Both the position numbers and the translations under genes were made by a program. Shown one piece after another: positions 12,489-13,301 of a stretch of 13,301 nt of DNA. The stretch comes from an uncultured Lachnospiraceae bacterium (GTDB lineage: Bacteria > Bacillota > Clostridia > Lachnospirales > Lachnospiraceae). Where the stretch lies: positions 1-13,301 of the forward strand of contig CAJTLX010000069.1 of the NCBI GenBank assembly GCA_910577165.1, read 5' to 3'. Every line of letters starts with the position of its first letter. Within the stretch, counting starts at the first letter, position 1. A model generated the notes under the pieces. It was not told where the DNA came from. It saw only the letters and a list, made by a program, of their open reading frames with translations, and ran no database searches.

Positions 12489-13301
12489 ATGAATTTAAAG
12501 GGACGTTCATTTTTAACATTAAAAGATTTTACGGGGGAAGAGATTATGTATCTGGTGGATCTGGCCGCGGACTTAAAAGCGAAAAAGAAGCGGGGGATCA
12601 CTGGAAATAGTCTGAAGGGAAAGAATATCGCACTGATCTTTGAAAAGCCGTCCACAAGGACGCGCTGTTCATTTACCATCGGCTGCATCGATGAGGGCGG
12701 ACATCCGGAATATCTCTCAAAGGACGATATTCAGCTTGGCTACAAGGAGAGTGTGGAGGATACTGCGAGGGTGCTTGGACGAATGTTCGACGGTATTGAA
12801 TTCCGCGGGTTTAAGCAGGAAACGGTGGAAAAATTGGCAAAATACAGCGGCGTTCCGGTCTGGAATGGTCTGACGGACGAGTATCATCCGACGCAAATCT
12901 TGGCGGATTTCCTGACATTAAAAGAACAGTTTGGGAAGCTTGCAGGTTTAAAGCTAGTCTTTGTCGGCGATGGCAGAAATAATATGGCAAACAGCTTAAT
13001 GATCGGTGCATCAAAAATGGGGCTTGATTTTGTGATTCTCGCGCCAAAAAGTCTCTGGCCAGCATCCGAGCTAGTGGAACTTTGCAATGACTATGGAAAA
13101 GAGTCCGGGGGACATATCACGGTGACGGACGATTTGTTGGCGGTTCAGGGTGCGGATGCAATCTATACGGATGTGTGGTGTTCAATGGGCGAGGAGGATA
13201 AGGCAGCGGAGCGCGTTGCACTGCTCTCCCCATACCAGGTAAATGCGGCACTTATGGAAAAAACTAGAAAAGAAAGCACAATCTTTTTACACTGTCTGCC
13301 A
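12489..13301 (+). CDS. argF: Ornithine carbamoyltransferase (3' end outside window)
   Basis: This enzyme converts ornithine and carbamoyl phosphate to citrulline in arginine synthesis, or works in reverse in the arginine deiminase pathway. The first 271 residues are present and the frame is open to the edge. The carbamoyl-phosphate loop STRTR is at 55-59 (FEKPSTRTRC), HPTQ at 133-136, the ornithine-binding DVWCSMGEE at 228-236 (most members have Val where Cys231 is here), and the catalytic HCLP at 268-271 sits exactly at the window end. About 60 residues should follow, judged from the ~330-aa family length. ATG 12489 has AAAAGGAGG directly upstream. Context does not decide between anabolic argF and catabolic arcB: no arginine deiminase or carbamate kinase gene is visible here, so argF is used provisionally. 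Confidence 0.95.
   Translation, partial: MNLKGRSFLTLKDFTGEEIMYLVDLAADLKAKKKRGITGNSLKGKNIALIFEKPSTRTRCSFTIGCIDEGGHPEYLSKDDIQLGYKESVEDTARVLGRMFDGIEFRGFKQETVEKLAKYSGVPVWNGLTDEYHPTQILADFLTLKEQFGKLAGLKLVFVGDGRNNMANSLMIGASKMGLDFVILAPKSLWPASELVELCNDYGKESGGHITVTDDLLAVQGADAIYTDVWCSMGEEDKAAERVALLSPYQVNAALMEKTRKESTIFLHCLP

Noticed and set aside
12122..12688. 188-aa - strand ORF across the hypothetical gene and argF
   Set aside because: It is antisense to argF's conserved STRTR region, so it is a shadow of the real frames.

Overview
The window looks like chromosome of a low-to-mid G+C Gram-positive gut anaerobe, most likely a Lachnospiraceae-type Clostridia. The reasons are purine-rich Shine-Dalgarno sites (AGGAGG, AAAGGA), separate pyrB and pyrI genes, a cytoplasmic arabinan-degrading set fed by an ABC importer, and a cluster of large serine recombinases preceded by a small DUF6870-type protein. 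This placement is inferred from gene content; no rRNA or tRNA gene is present to test it.

Region 1 (1-3929, + strand) is for arabinose and arabino-oligosaccharide use. It holds the C-terminal part of an ABC sugar-binding lipoprotein, a strong intrinsic terminator, a GH43 arabinanase-like enzyme without a signal peptide, and araA (L-arabinose isomerase). The layout fits import of short arabinans, cleavage inside the cell, and isomerisation of the released arabinose.

Region 2 (3930-5860, - strand) is the pyrBI pair, the catalytic and regulatory chains of aspartate carbamoyltransferase. It converges on araA, with a shared hairpin terminator. Between pyrB and pyrI lies a ~200-bp block made of two ~100-bp modules. 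Each module holds a long hairpin of the same design but different sequence, and the block is bracketed by an exact 18-bp direct repeat. Collapsing the repeat would restore normal operon spacing, so the block looks inserted.

Region 3 (about 5860-6545) is an 816-bp AT-rich non-coding stretch counted from the pyrB start. It has a good + strand promoter candidate, an 18-bp inverted repeat near pyrB, and a possible 15-codon ORF.

Region 4 (6546-11200, + strand) is a compact cassette: a DUF6870-like small protein and three consecutive serine recombinases (550, 354 and 521 aa). The last two overlap by 8 bp. The first recombinase is preceded by five 14-bp tandem repeats that end exactly on its start codon, and it begins with four 7-residue repeats. 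No cargo genes are visible.

Region 5 (11201-11863) looks like scar tissue. It has a Shine-Dalgarno plus a 5-codon stub, hairpins and a possible IS200/IS605-type end, and then a polysaccharide deacetylase gene that has lost its N-terminal part and has an in-frame stop near its end.

Region 6 (11864-13301, + strand) is an unrecognised 199-aa protein followed by argF (ornithine carbamoyltransferase), which runs off the window just after its HCLP active-site motif. The cassette therefore sits between two paralogous carbamoyl-phosphate-consuming transcarbamylases pointing away from each other.
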